DNA from: Sporomusa termitida
Lineage (GTDB): Bacteria > Bacillota > Negativicutes > Sporomusales > Sporomusaceae
NCBI RefSeq assembly: GCF_007641255.1
Contig: NZ_CP036260.1
Location: forward strand, 1-64,000
Direction of reading: 5' to 3'
DNA length: 64,000 bases
The position numbers and the translations under genes were made by a program. A model generated the notes under the pieces. The model was not told where the DNA came from, searched no databases, and saw only the letters and a program-made list of their open reading frames with translations. The stretch's first letter is position 1, and the number at the start of each line of letters is the position of its first letter. Positions 17,098 through 24,893 of this stretch are shown one piece after another.

Positions 17098-17934
17098 TTA
17101 ATTGGTAATCAACTTTTTATTTTTCCTGAATACCTGCAACGTACTGGGAGACAAACCCGTTCGCTTCTTGAATAACAGGCTGAAGTAATAAGGATCGGAA
17201 TAACCCACGTACTCCGCAATTTCCGCGACCGAGCAGGCTGTGGTGCAGAGCAGTTCTTTCGCCCGCCGCATTCGGTACTCAATCAGAAATTTATTCGGAC
17301 TCATGCCCGTATGCTTTTGAAACAAATAGGCAAACTGTTTGCTGCTCAGACCATATTGCCTGGCTAATTCCGGTACGGTGAGCGGTTCCATATAGTGATT
17401 CTTCATGTATTCAGCGGCTTCTGCCACCAGTTCGCGGCTGCCGTTATGTAACCGGCAATCGGCGCAAGTTAGAAGTTCATCCAAAATGATGAAAAACAGG
17501 GATTTGATTTTCAGCGCCGACAGATTACCCGGTGTTGCGTAGATATGGTACATCTGATGCAGCGTGTCGTTTATCCCGGAATTATAGCCCGGGCTGAGTT
17601 CATAATGCGACAATGCATAGGGAAACGTCCCCTGGGTATTGCCGTGCACCTGGTAATGTATGACCATAAAATCCCATTTTGACTGTCCCAGAACCTCTTT
17701 ATCCAATGGCATATTCGGCCCGCCGTGGAATACTTTCCCTGGCTCCATGTCATAGGGCACGCCGTCCAAAAACATTCTTGACCGGCCGCGCAGCGGAAAA
17801 ATCATACCTGAAAATGGCGAAGTAACTGTACCGAAACGTTTTCTTCCAGGTTCGATAACCGCTCGTCTTATATCAACTACGCTAAAGTTTATTTTGGCAA
17901 AATAGCCGGATAGATCGTTGATATCCACCTTCAT
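17098..17934 (-). CDS. AraC-family transcriptional regulator
   Basis: 278 residues from ATG 17934, chosen because AGGAGGA sits 8 bases upstream. The N-terminal half has a cupin-like sensor pattern (GMIFPLRGRSRMFLDGV, EPGKVFHGGPNMPLDK). The C-terminal two helix-turn-helix units are classic: AAEYMKNHYMEPLTVPELA with GLSSKQFAYLFQKHTGMSP, then CSVAEIAEYVGYSDPYYFSL with FKKRTGLSPSTLQ. It lies between the receptor gene and the divergent uptake/reductase operon, like siderophore-sensing regulators (YbtA, AlcR). It probably activates both sides in response to the imported ferric complex; the ligand is inferred only from position. Confidence 0.9.
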   Translation of the reverse strand: MKVDINDLSGYFAKINFSVVDIRRAVIEPGRKRFGTVTSPFSGMIFPLRGRSRMFLDGVPYDMEPGKVFHGGPNMPLDKEVLGQSKWDFMVIHYQVHGNTQGTFPYALSHYELSPGYNSGINDTLHQMYHIYATPGNLSALKIKSLFFIILDELLTCADCRLHNGSRELVAEAAEYMKNHYMEPLTVPELARQYGLSSKQFAYLFQKHTGMSPNKFLIEYRMRRAKELLCTTACSVAEIAEYVGYSDPYYFSLLFKKRTGLSPSTLQVFRKNKKLITN

Positions 17935-18068
17935 TTTTTGTATCCTCCTAAGCGGCAACAAGTCTGTAAAGACTGCTCTTGTTTATAAATGTTCCCCTGC
18001 CAAGCCGTTCTGGAACTTCCTGCTTGCATCAGCGGGAAATAAGAGCGCTAAATCTCTGACTAAGGCCG

Positions 18069-18119
18069 ACTCACCTTCTGCCGGGGTAAAAACTCCGCCT
18101 GAAGGTGAGTTTCTTTTTC
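18069..18119 (+). terminator. Orphan intrinsic terminator in the divergent control region
   Basis: ACTCACCTTC (18069-18078) pairs perfectly with GAAGGTGAGT (18101-18110), followed by TTCTTTTT. No annotated gene reads into it on the plus strand, so it may end a short leader or small RNA starting near 17940-18050. Confidence 0.6.
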
Positions 18120-18129
18120 AAAATTAAAT

Positions 18130-18148
18130 GACAATAATAGTCATTATC
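18130..18148. promoter_or_regulatory. Fur-box match, AraC/uptake intergenic region
   Basis: GACAATAATAGTCATTATC matches the Fur 19-mer consensus at 16 of 19 positions. Confidence 0.7.
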
Positions 18149-18167
18149 ATTGATATTTTATCCTGAT

Positions 18168-18262
18168 AGAAAGTATAACTTTCCCTGGCTAAGGGCAACA
18201 TCGGCTTCCCCTTTCGCTAAGGCTCGGCGCAAGCCGAGTTTTCTTTATAAGATCAGAAAGTA
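18168..18262 (+). repeat. Hairpin element flanked by AGAAAGTATAA repeats
   Basis: AGAAAGTATAA occurs at about 18169 and again at about 18254, bracketing a segment that ends in the hairpin CTCGGC (18223-18228), GCAA, GCCGAG (18233-18238) and TTTTCTTT. The inner segment resembles 1490-1541. It may be a dispersed intergenic repeat; function unknown. The stretch from 18263 to 18530 holds no supportable gene. Confidence 0.4.
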
Positions 18263-18538
18263 TAAGTTTTGCGAGGCTGCAAGTCCTGATAAAACAAGGA
18301 ACCAAGGTTAATGCCCGGCTTTTCAGCTTTTGGAGGCTTCGGGCCCAGACCTTTTGTTACTCTTGGGGTAATGCCAAAAGTAAACCCATGCCCTTATATT
18401 CCCGGATTACTGCTATGCGCAAAGCCAAAGGGCCGCGTTAGCGGTTTTCTTATCAATATTTGATTAAGTTTTAATTTTATTTATAGCTATATTTCGGGCA
18501 AAATTTGAAAAAAATCAAGGCTTTGGGAAAATATCTAT

Positions 18539-18602
18539 TTGCCTGTGCTTTGCAGTTTGTTATACTGGTACAAACAGATCAGTGATAATGATAGTCATTA
18601 AC
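18539..18602 (+). promoter_or_regulatory. Promoter with Fur box for the uptake/reductase operon
   Basis: TTGCCT (18539-18544), a 16-base spacer and TATACT (18561-18566) form a promoter. The Fur match GATAATGATAGTCATTAAC (18584-18602; 17 of 19 positions) lies just beyond the expected start point. A leader of about 180 bases then precedes the binding-protein gene. Confidence 0.7.
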
Positions 18603-18784
18603 AGAAGCAGAAGCTCTAAAAACTATCTGGCAACAGTGGCAGTGGCCGCGGTTCATTTCGTGGCTATAGGTCGACAGGAGCGGTAATTGCCTATGGTTGA
18701 GCGCCATAGATATATCTTTATGCTATAAGCAATCTGGTAATATGTCAAGCCTATAAAAAATAACGGAGGAAGTTGCAAATTACA

Positions 18785-19786
18785 ATGAAAAAGCATATAG
18801 GGCTGATTGTCTCTCTCGTCCTATTGACGGGCGTACTTGCCGGCTGCGCGGGGACACCCGCGGGCAGTGGCGCAGCAACATCGCCGGCAGCTGGCGTTGA
18901 AACCGGTGCAGCAGCAGCGGCGTGGCCGCGAACCATTAAAGATGCTTTAGGCAAACAGATAACCCTGAAGAAAAAACCTGACCGGGTGGCGATTCTTGAT
19001 TTTGGTTTTATGGAAAGTATGTTGGCCTTGGAGATTCCGCCCCTTGCGTCTACTTATGCCGAACGGTCGTTAAACGGGTTTGGAACCCTGCAGCCTTACG
19101 CTGCGAAAACACAAATTGAGGAACTGGGGGAAGGCAAGGCGCCAAATCTTGAAAAGCTGGCGGAACTGGCGCCTGACCTTATTCTCCAGACCGCTGAGGC
19201 AGAGCATCTGGATATGAAGTTATATGAGAGAGCCTCTCAGATCGCTCCCGTGGCGATGTTCAACAGCCCTGACTGGAAGGAACAGTTGCGGGATTTTGCC
19301 GAGTACCTCGGTGAAGAAGAAAAGGCGGCGGCCTACATTGCGGATATCGAAGCGCTGATTGCTGAATCGAGGAGCAAGCTTTCCGGGAATAGCGATAAAA
19401 CTGTGGCGTTACTATTTGAGAGCAGCGGCAACAAAGGCAGCTTTGTCATAACAGGCTCAGGGGAAAATCCTGTGTGGTTTGACAAAGAGAACGGTCTGGG
19501 GCTTAAGTCTCCGGACGGTTATCCCGGGAAGGTGGCAGCGGTTTCTTTGGAGGGTATAGCGGCGATGAACCCGGATTATATCTTCCTGTTCGGCGCGTTA
19601 GGGTCGGAGGCGAACGGATACAGGCAACGCTATCTGTCGGGAGAAACAGAGGCTTCCTCCGTATGGCAGTCGTTAACCGCCGTAAAAAACGGGCATGTTT
19701 ACCACCTGGACGGGGCGGTACGGACAGCCGGCCCCCTGGGTATTAAGCTTGGAATTGAAACCATCGTCAAGAGCATGACCAAGTAA
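18785..19786 (+). CDS. Iron-siderophore-type ABC transporter substrate-binding lipoprotein (FepB/FecB class)
   Basis: 333 residues from ATG 18785; the signal peptide ends in a lipobox (TGVLAGCAG), so the protein is membrane-tethered in the periplasm. It has the FecB/BtuF fold pattern: IKDALGKQITLKKKPDRVAIL at the start of lobe one, ELGEGKAPNLEKLAELAPDLIL, a long backbone helix, and LTAVKNGHVYHLDGAVRTAGP near the C-terminus. The exact start is uncertain because GGAGGA (18765-18770) is 14 bases from the ATG and only 2 from a TTG at 18773. It is the first gene of an operon continuing, after a terminator that may set expression ratios, through two FecCD permeases, an ATPase, the nitrogenase-like genes and an esterase. 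Ligand class: ferric siderophore, heme or corrinoid; the Fur boxes favour iron. Confidence 0.88.
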   Translation: MKKHIGLIVSLVLLTGVLAGCAGTPAGSGAATSPAAGVETGAAAAAWPRTIKDALGKQITLKKKPDRVAILDFGFMESMLALEIPPLASTYAERSLNGFGTLQPYAAKTQIEELGEGKAPNLEKLAELAPDLILQTAEAEHLDMKLYERASQIAPVAMFNSPDWKEQLRDFAEYLGEEEKAAAYIADIEALIAESRSKLSGNSDKTVALLFESSGNKGSFVITGSGENPVWFDKENGLGLKSPDGYPGKVAAVSLEGIAAMNPDYIFLFGALGSEANGYRQRYLSGETEASSVWQSLTAVKNGHVYHLDGAVRTAGPLGIKLGIETIVKSMTK

Positions 19787-19803
19787 GATTCTCCTTATAT
19801 AAG

Positions 19804-19852
19804 CAAAAAGCCGGGCGCAGCTTTCAGCCAAAGCCTGCGCCCGGCTTTTTGC
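19804..19852. terminator. Internal operon terminator after the binding-protein gene
   Basis: AAAAAGCCGGGCGCAG (19805-19820) pairs with CTGCGCCCGGCTTTTT (19835-19850). The strong hairpin with T-run probably lets only part of transcription pass into the permease and reductase genes. Confidence 0.8.
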
Positions 19853-19909
19853 TGTTCCAGCAATAATAGGCCAACGGTTCAGCGCGTGACATGGAGGAGA
19901 ACATAAGCA

Positions 19910-20962
19910 ATGGATCGATCAAATGCCCCGGCAAAGCCGGTTCAAATAAAGCAAATAAAAAAGCAAAGCCGCCCCTGGGCGGCAGGGCTGATCATCGCCG
20001 GCGGCACAGGGCTGCTGGCGGTGATCATGGCCTTTTCCATTACCAGAGGAGCGGCCCAAATCCCGCTGTCCTCGGTATGGAACGCCTTGTTTCACTTTAA
20101 CGCGGCCGATACGCAGCACCTGATCGTGGTGGATCTGCGCCTGCCCCGGGTGCTGGCCAGCGCCCTGGTGGGCGCGGCCTTGGCGGTGGCAGGAGCCGTT
20201 ATGCAGGGGGTGACCCGCAATCCTATGGCCGATTCCGGTTTGATGGGTCTAAACGCCGGGGCCGGTTTTTCCCTTGCCCTCTGCTTTGCGTTTTTCCCCG
20301 GACTGGCCTACCTGCAGGTCATCCTGTTTTCCTTTATCGGCGCGGCAATCGGCGCGGGGCTTACGTATGGCATCGCGTCCCTGCGGCGCGGCGGGGCGAC
20401 CCCCATGCGGCTGGTGCTCGCGGGCGCTGCGGTCAGCGCGCTGCTGGCTGCGCTCAGCCAGGGCGTCGCCTTGTATTTCGACGTGGCGCAGAACATCATG
20501 TTCTGGACGGCGGGCGGCGTGGCCGGCTCCAACTGGGAGCAAATCAGGATTATGACCCCGTTGATTGCGGGCGCGCTCCTGGGCTCAATCGCCCTTTCCC
20601 GTTCCATTTCCATCATGAGCCTGGGCGAAGATGTGGCAACGGGATTGGGACTGAATACCATGCTCGTCAAGCTTCTCTGCGCCGCCGTCGTGCTGATGCT
20701 GGCCGGTGCTGCCGTGGCGGTGGTCGGCGCGGTGGGGTTTGTGGGACTGATCGTACCGCACCTGGCCCGGTTCCTGGTTGGTGTGGATTACAGGCTCATT
20801 ATCCCGTCCTCGGCAGTGACGGGAGGCCTGTTGGTGGTATTGGCGGATTTGGGGGCAAGGACGCTCAACCCGCCCTTTGAAACGCCGATCGGCGCGCTTA
20901 TCGCCCTGATCGGCGTTCCCTTCTTTCTGTACCTGGCCCGCAAGGAAAGGAGGGCGCTGTGA
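19910..20962 (+). CDS. FecCD-family ABC permease (first subunit)
   Basis: 350 residues, about ten hydrophobic segments, FecCD family. Signatures are LRLPRVLASALVGAALAVAGAVMQ (positions about 70-95), RNPMADSGLMGLNAGAGF, and the C-terminal VGFVGLIVPHLARFLVG plus PFETPIGALIALIGVPFFLYL. Start ATG 19910 follows GGAGGAG with somewhat long spacing. The next permease gene begins within its stop codon. The two permeases form the channel half of an importer for a siderophore, heme or corrinoid. Confidence 0.92.
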   Translation: MDRSNAPAKPVQIKQIKKQSRPWAAGLIIAGGTGLLAVIMAFSITRGAAQIPLSSVWNALFHFNAADTQHLIVVDLRLPRVLASALVGAALAVAGAVMQGVTRNPMADSGLMGLNAGAGFSLALCFAFFPGLAYLQVILFSFIGAAIGAGLTYGIASLRRGGATPMRLVLAGAAVSALLAALSQGVALYFDVAQNIMFWTAGGVAGSNWEQIRIMTPLIAGALLGSIALSRSISIMSLGEDVATGLGLNTMLVKLLCAAVVLMLAGAAVAVVGAVGFVGLIVPHLARFLVGVDYRLIIPSSAVTGGLLVVLADLGARTLNPPFETPIGALIALIGVPFFLYLARKERRAL

Positions 20963-22002
20963 TGAACGCGCAGCAGGAGAAAAACCAAGCCTATAAACGA
21001 AAAATTGCTATCAGGCATACCGGTATTGTTCTCGCTTTTTCGGTACTGCTCCTATTGTCGTTCCTCGTCAGCATGAACACCGGCTACGCGAAGCTCTCGC
21101 CCCTGGATACGCTGCGCACGCTGTTCGGCGGCGGCAGCGACATGGAGAACCTGATCCTGTTCGGCTTCCGGCTGCCCCGCATTGTAATTGCCATGCTGGT
21201 GGGCGCGGGGCTGGCGCTGTCCGGCTGCATTATCCAGGGCGTGTCCCGCAACGCGCTGGCGGACCCGGGCCTTTTAGGCATCAACGCCGGCGCGGGGCTG
21301 ACGGTCATTTTATTCGTGCTGTTTTTTCGGTCCCAGTCCATCCTGTCGGTTTTTACCCTGCCGTTCCTGGCACTCATCGGCGCCGGGATCACGGCGATTC
21401 TGATTTATGCTCTGGCTTACAAGCGGCAGACCGGCATTGCGCCGATTCGACTGATTTTAACCGGTGTGGCGGTGCAGGCCGGCATTTCCGCCCTGACCAC
21501 GGTGCTGGTGGTCAAGCTGGACGATACGCAGTTTGATTTTGTGGCAGCCTGGCAGGCAGGCAGCATCTGGGGCTCCAACTGGAAGTTTGTCCTGGCGCTG
21601 CTGCCCTGGCTGTTGCTGCTGATTCCCTATGTGCTGTCCAAGGCCCGCGTGCTGGACGTGCTGAGTCTGGGGGATGATATCGCCTGCGGCTTAGGGGCGG
21701 CGGTGGAAAAGGAGCGCCGGCGCCTGCTGGCCGCCGCGGTGGCGCTGGCAGCCTCCTGTGTGGCGGTCAGCGGCAGCATCAGCTTTGTGGGGCTGATTGC
21801 GCCCCATCTGGCGCGGCGGCTGGTGGGGCCGGGCCACAGGGTTTTGTTTCCCGCCTGCGCCTTGGCCGGAGCGGTGCTGGTGTCGGTTGCGGATACGATC
21901 GCGCGGGTGATCGTCCAGCCCTTTGAAATTCCCACCGGCATTATGGTTGCGATCGTGGGCGCACCGTACTTTTTGTACCTGCTCACCAGGAGCAGACAGT
22001 AA
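20962..22002 (+). CDS. FecCD-family ABC permease (second subunit)
   Basis: 346 residues; the start ATG overlaps the stop of the preceding gene (TGATG), showing translational coupling. Family motifs are FRLPRIVIAMLVGAGLALSG, SRNALADPGLLGINAGAGL, ISFVGLIAPHLARRLVGPGHR and PFEIPTGIMVAIVGAPYFLYL. It pairs with the first permease as a heterodimer. An in-frame GTG three bases upstream is also possible. Confidence 0.92.
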   Translation: MNAQQEKNQAYKRKIAIRHTGIVLAFSVLLLLSFLVSMNTGYAKLSPLDTLRTLFGGGSDMENLILFGFRLPRIVIAMLVGAGLALSGCIIQGVSRNALADPGLLGINAGAGLTVILFVLFFRSQSILSVFTLPFLALIGAGITAILIYALAYKRQTGIAPIRLILTGVAVQAGISALTTVLVVKLDDTQFDFVAAWQAGSIWGSNWKFVLALLPWLLLLIPYVLSKARVLDVLSLGDDIACGLGAAVEKERRRLLAAAVALAASCVAVSGSISFVGLIAPHLARRLVGPGHRVLFPACALAGAVLVSVADTIARVIVQPFEIPTGIMVAIVGAPYFLYLLTRSRQ

Positions 22003-22021
22003 ACAAAGGCAGGGATAGAAT

Positions 22022-22822
22022 ATGAACAGCATTGCAACTGAAAATCTGGCCGTCGCCTATGACGGCAACCTCGTCGTCGATGAGCTGGAGCTCCAGATTC
22101 CGCGGGGAAAGATCACCGCCATCATCGGACCGAACGGCTGTGGGAAATCCACGGTGCTCAAAGCAGTGGGGCGTATTTTGAAGCCGAAAAACGGCATGGT
22201 GTACTTAAATGGCGAGGATATCCGCAGCCTTTCCACCCGGGAAATAGCGCAGAAGATGGCGATCCTGCCCCAGTCGCCGCAGGCGCCGGCGGGGTTGACC
22301 GTGAGCGAGCTGGTGGCCTATGGCCGCTTCCCCCACCAGCGGGGTTTCGGCAAGCTCAGACCGGAGGATAAAAGAATCATCGCCTGGGCGCTGGCGGTCA
22401 CGAAGCTTACGGAGCTGGAAACCACGGCGGTGGATAATCTCTCGGGCGGACAAAAACAGCGGGTATGGATTGCCATGGCGCTGGCGCAGCAAACCGACCT
22501 CATTCTGCTGGATGAACCGACGACCTATCTGGACCTATCCTATCAACTGGAGGTCCTGGAGCTTTTATTCCGGCTCAACCGGGAGCAGAACTGCACGATT
22601 GTCATGGTGCTGCACGACCTGAACCTGGCGGCGCGTTTCGCAGATTATATGGTCGCCATCCGCAGCGGGGATATCATCCGCCACGGCCCGCCGGCTGAGG
22701 TCATGACGGCCGCGGTGCTCCGTGAGACTTTCCATATCGACGCTAACGTCGTCGCAGACCCCCGAACCGGACGTCCCGCCTGCATTTCCTACGATCTGAT
22801 CAAGGGGCAGGAAAACAAATGA
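22022..22822 (+). CDS. Siderophore-type ABC transporter ATPase (FepC/FhuC class)
   Basis: 266 residues; Walker A GPNGCGKST, Q-loop ILPQSPQAPAGLTV, signature LSGGQKQRVWIAMALAQ, Walker B LILLDEPTTYLD and switch histidine VLHDLNLAARF are all present and canonical for FepC/FhuC/BtuD ATPases. It follows the second permease by 19 bases and overlaps the frame of the nitrogenase-like iron protein region at its 3' end (ATGA), tying the importer to the reductase genes in one transcript. Confidence 0.93.
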   Translation: MNSIATENLAVAYDGNLVVDELELQIPRGKITAIIGPNGCGKSTVLKAVGRILKPKNGMVYLNGEDIRSLSTREIAQKMAILPQSPQAPAGLTVSELVAYGRFPHQRGFGKLRPEDKRIIAWALAVTKLTELETTAVDNLSGGQKQRVWIAMALAQQTDLILLDEPTTYLDLSYQLEVLELLFRLNREQNCTIVMVLHDLNLAARFADYMVAIRSGDIIRHGPPAEVMTAAVLRETFHIDANVVADPRTGRPACISYDLIKGQENK

Positions 22823-22836
22823 AAGCAGGTGCTGGC

Positions 22837-23610
22837 ATGAAAAAAATAGCCATTTACGGCAAGGGCGGTATTGGAAAATCCACCACAGTGTCCAACGTAG
22901 CGGCGGCGCTCGCCGCCATGGGTCTGACTGTTATGCAAATCGGCTGTGATCCCAAAGCCGATTCCACCCGCAACCTGACGGGGGGCGTCCCCATTCCCAC
23001 GGTGCTTGACACCCTGCGGGAAAAAGGGGACGCGGAGCTTTCCGACCTTGTGCTGAAGGGAGCCTGCGGCGTTTTATGCGTGGAAGCGGGAGGCCCGGTG
23101 CCAGGGATGGGCTGCGCGGGGCGGGGCATCATCACTGCCTTCGAAAAGCTGGCGGAACTTAACGCCTATAAAATATTCAAGCCTGATGTGGTGCTTTACG
23201 ACGTGTTGGGGGACGTGGTCTGTGGCGGCTTTGCCATGCCCATCCGGGGCGGCTATGCGGACGAGGTGTGCATCGTAACCTCCGGCGAAATGATGTCGCT
23301 CTATGCCGCCGCCAATATTGCCCAGGCAGTTAAAAGCTTCGGGCAACGCGGCTACGCGACGCTGCGGGGATTGATCCTCAACGCCAAGAATTTTGATAAC
23401 GAGCAGGAATTGGTAGCCAAAGCCGCCGGGGAAATAGGCGTGCCGGTGCTGTACCGCCTGCCCCGGGACCCGCTTATCCAGCAGGCCGAGGCGTTGGGGA
23501 AAACCGTGGTGGAGGCTTTTCCCGCCAGTCCGCTGGCTGCGCATTACCGGCAATTGGCGCGGCTTTGGGCGGAGGACCCGGACGGAGGTGAATGCTCTTG
23601 CCCGCTGTAA
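22837..23610 (+). CDS. NifH-like iron protein (nitrogenase/DPOR-type ATP-dependent reductase)
   Basis: 257-residue homologue of NifH/BchL, from ATG 22837 giving the canonical start KKIAIYGKGGIGKST (P-loop). Switch I is CDPKADSTRNL. C93 (PGMGCAGRGI) and C129 (YDVLGDVVCGGFAMPIR) match the two cysteines per monomer that bridge the [4Fe-4S] cluster at the dimer interface, and the arginine after the first is the docking residue of NifH. It should pass single electrons, driven by ATP, to a component-1 partner, encoded next with a 19-base overlap. It lacks the C-terminal extension of true NifH, and no nifE/N/B or molybdenum genes are nearby, so nitrogen fixation is very unlikely. The upstream ATG 22819 overlaps the ATPase stop but would add six residues before the conserved start. 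Confidence 0.9.
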   Translation: MKKIAIYGKGGIGKSTTVSNVAAALAAMGLTVMQIGCDPKADSTRNLTGGVPIPTVLDTLREKGDAELSDLVLKGACGVLCVEAGGPVPGMGCAGRGIITAFEKLAELNAYKIFKPDVVLYDVLGDVVCGGFAMPIRGGYADEVCIVTSGEMMSLYAAANIAQAVKSFGQRGYATLRGLILNAKNFDNEQELVAKAAGEIGVPVLYRLPRDPLIQQAEALGKTVVEAFPASPLAAHYRQLARLWAEDPDGGECSCPL

Positions 23611-24893
23611 GCCATTTAAAGCGACTTTCCGCCGTTAAATCCAATGGGGGGGTAAAATTCCTGACGCCCGCCGCCTTTCCGGGCAGCCATTGCCCCCTGC
23701 ATCCGGCCTTGGCGCTGGCGGGGAATATCAAAGGCTTGTCGTCGTTGGTGGTCGGAACGCCGGAATGCGCCACTTATAGCCGTATTGTCCTGGCCAATAC
23801 TCAGGTCAAACCGGGAGAACAACACTGGACGTATGTGCTCGACGCCAGCGAGGTGGTGTTTGGCTGCCGCCAGGGGCTGATGGAGGCGCTGCAAAAGCTG
23901 GATCAGGCCGGGGCCAAAGCCGTTCTGCTGCTGGCCACCTGTGTGCCTGAGCTGACTGGCGAGGATATTGAGGGCCTTGTCCGGGAGGCGCAGCCTAAGC
24001 TGTCGGCCCGCTTAACCTGTGTAATGCTGGGGCATTTCAAGTGCAACAGCTTCCCCGCCGGCTCATGGAAAACGCTGCAGGCAATCGGCACCCTGATGGA
24101 GCCAAGGACGGTGCGGCCGCAGGTCATCAATGTGCTGGGCCGTTCACCGGGTGAAAAACATATCCCCCTGCCGCCTATTCTGCGCGCGCTAAAACAGCAG
24201 GGTTTTTCCCTGCGCTGCCTGTCGCCGGGGTCTGCGCTGGACGATTTTCTAGCGGCCCCCGATGCGGCGCTGAATCTGGTGCTGTCGCCGTTTGCGGACC
24301 CCTTGGCGGCAGCCATGGAGCAGTCCTTCGGCATTCCCGCTTTTCGCCTGCACACTGTTTATGCTGCGGCAGAGATTGATGCACTCTATGCGGCGATTGC
24401 TGAGAAGCTGGGACTGCAATGGGGAAATGAATTTAACCGTGAACGGTTGGAAGCCCTGTCCCTGCAGGAGCAGGCGAGAAAACGCCTGCATGGCTGCCGT
24501 TATATTTGCGCTCATATTGGCCCTGTCAGGGCGCTGCCGCTGGCTGCCTTTCTGGCAGCTATGGGCATGGAGCCGGTGCTGCTGCACCTGGAGGAATTCT
24601 GGCCGGACGATAAACAGTGGGCCGAAGTTTTACAGGCGCTTGGGTATGACCCTCTGGTCTGCCATATGGTCAACAGCGGTGCGGACGCGCCGCTGCTGGC
24701 AAGCCTTGCTCCTGATTTATGCCTGGGGGATGTGACCGGCGCAAAAGTCCGGTTTCCCTGCGTGCCATACCTGTCCGACCTGTACGGCCTGTCCGGCTAT
24801 GAAAGGACAAGCAGCCTGCTCCGGAAGTTATTGCACGCGCTGGAGCAGCCTTCGGTGGTAAAGGAAGGAGGTGCGCGGCATGGGCTTGCATAG
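23592..24893 (+). CDS. Nitrogenase component-1-like protein, three-cysteine (NifD/BchN/BchY-like) subunit
   Basis: 433 residues of the nitrogenase component-1 oxidoreductase family. C34 (GSHCPLHPA), C59 (GTPECATYSR) and C117 (LLATCVPELTGEDI) are spaced 25 and 58 residues apart, matching the cluster ligands of BchN (C26, C51, C112) and the NifD P-cluster cysteines. I see no equivalents of the FeMo-cofactor ligands. With one further cysteine from the partner subunit this would hold a single [4Fe-4S] cluster as in chlorophyllide reductases. A TTG at 23598 is better spaced from GGAGGTG than ATG 23592, and the gene overlaps both neighbours, indicating stoichiometric expression. The substrate is unknown; the operon suggests an imported metal chelate or macrocycle. 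Confidence 0.87.
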   Translation: MLLPAVSHLKRLSAVKSNGGVKFLTPAAFPGSHCPLHPALALAGNIKGLSSLVVGTPECATYSRIVLANTQVKPGEQHWTYVLDASEVVFGCRQGLMEALQKLDQAGAKAVLLLATCVPELTGEDIEGLVREAQPKLSARLTCVMLGHFKCNSFPAGSWKTLQAIGTLMEPRTVRPQVINVLGRSPGEKHIPLPPILRALKQQGFSLRCLSPGSALDDFLAAPDAALNLVLSPFADPLAAAMEQSFGIPAFRLHTVYAAAEIDALYAAIAEKLGLQWGNEFNRERLEALSLQEQARKRLHGCRYICAHIGPVRALPLAAFLAAMGMEPVLLHLEEFWPDDKQWAEVLQALGYDPLVCHMVNSGADAPLLASLAPDLCLGDVTGAKVRFPCVPYLSDLYGLSGYERTSSLLRKLLHALEQPSVVKEGGARHGLA

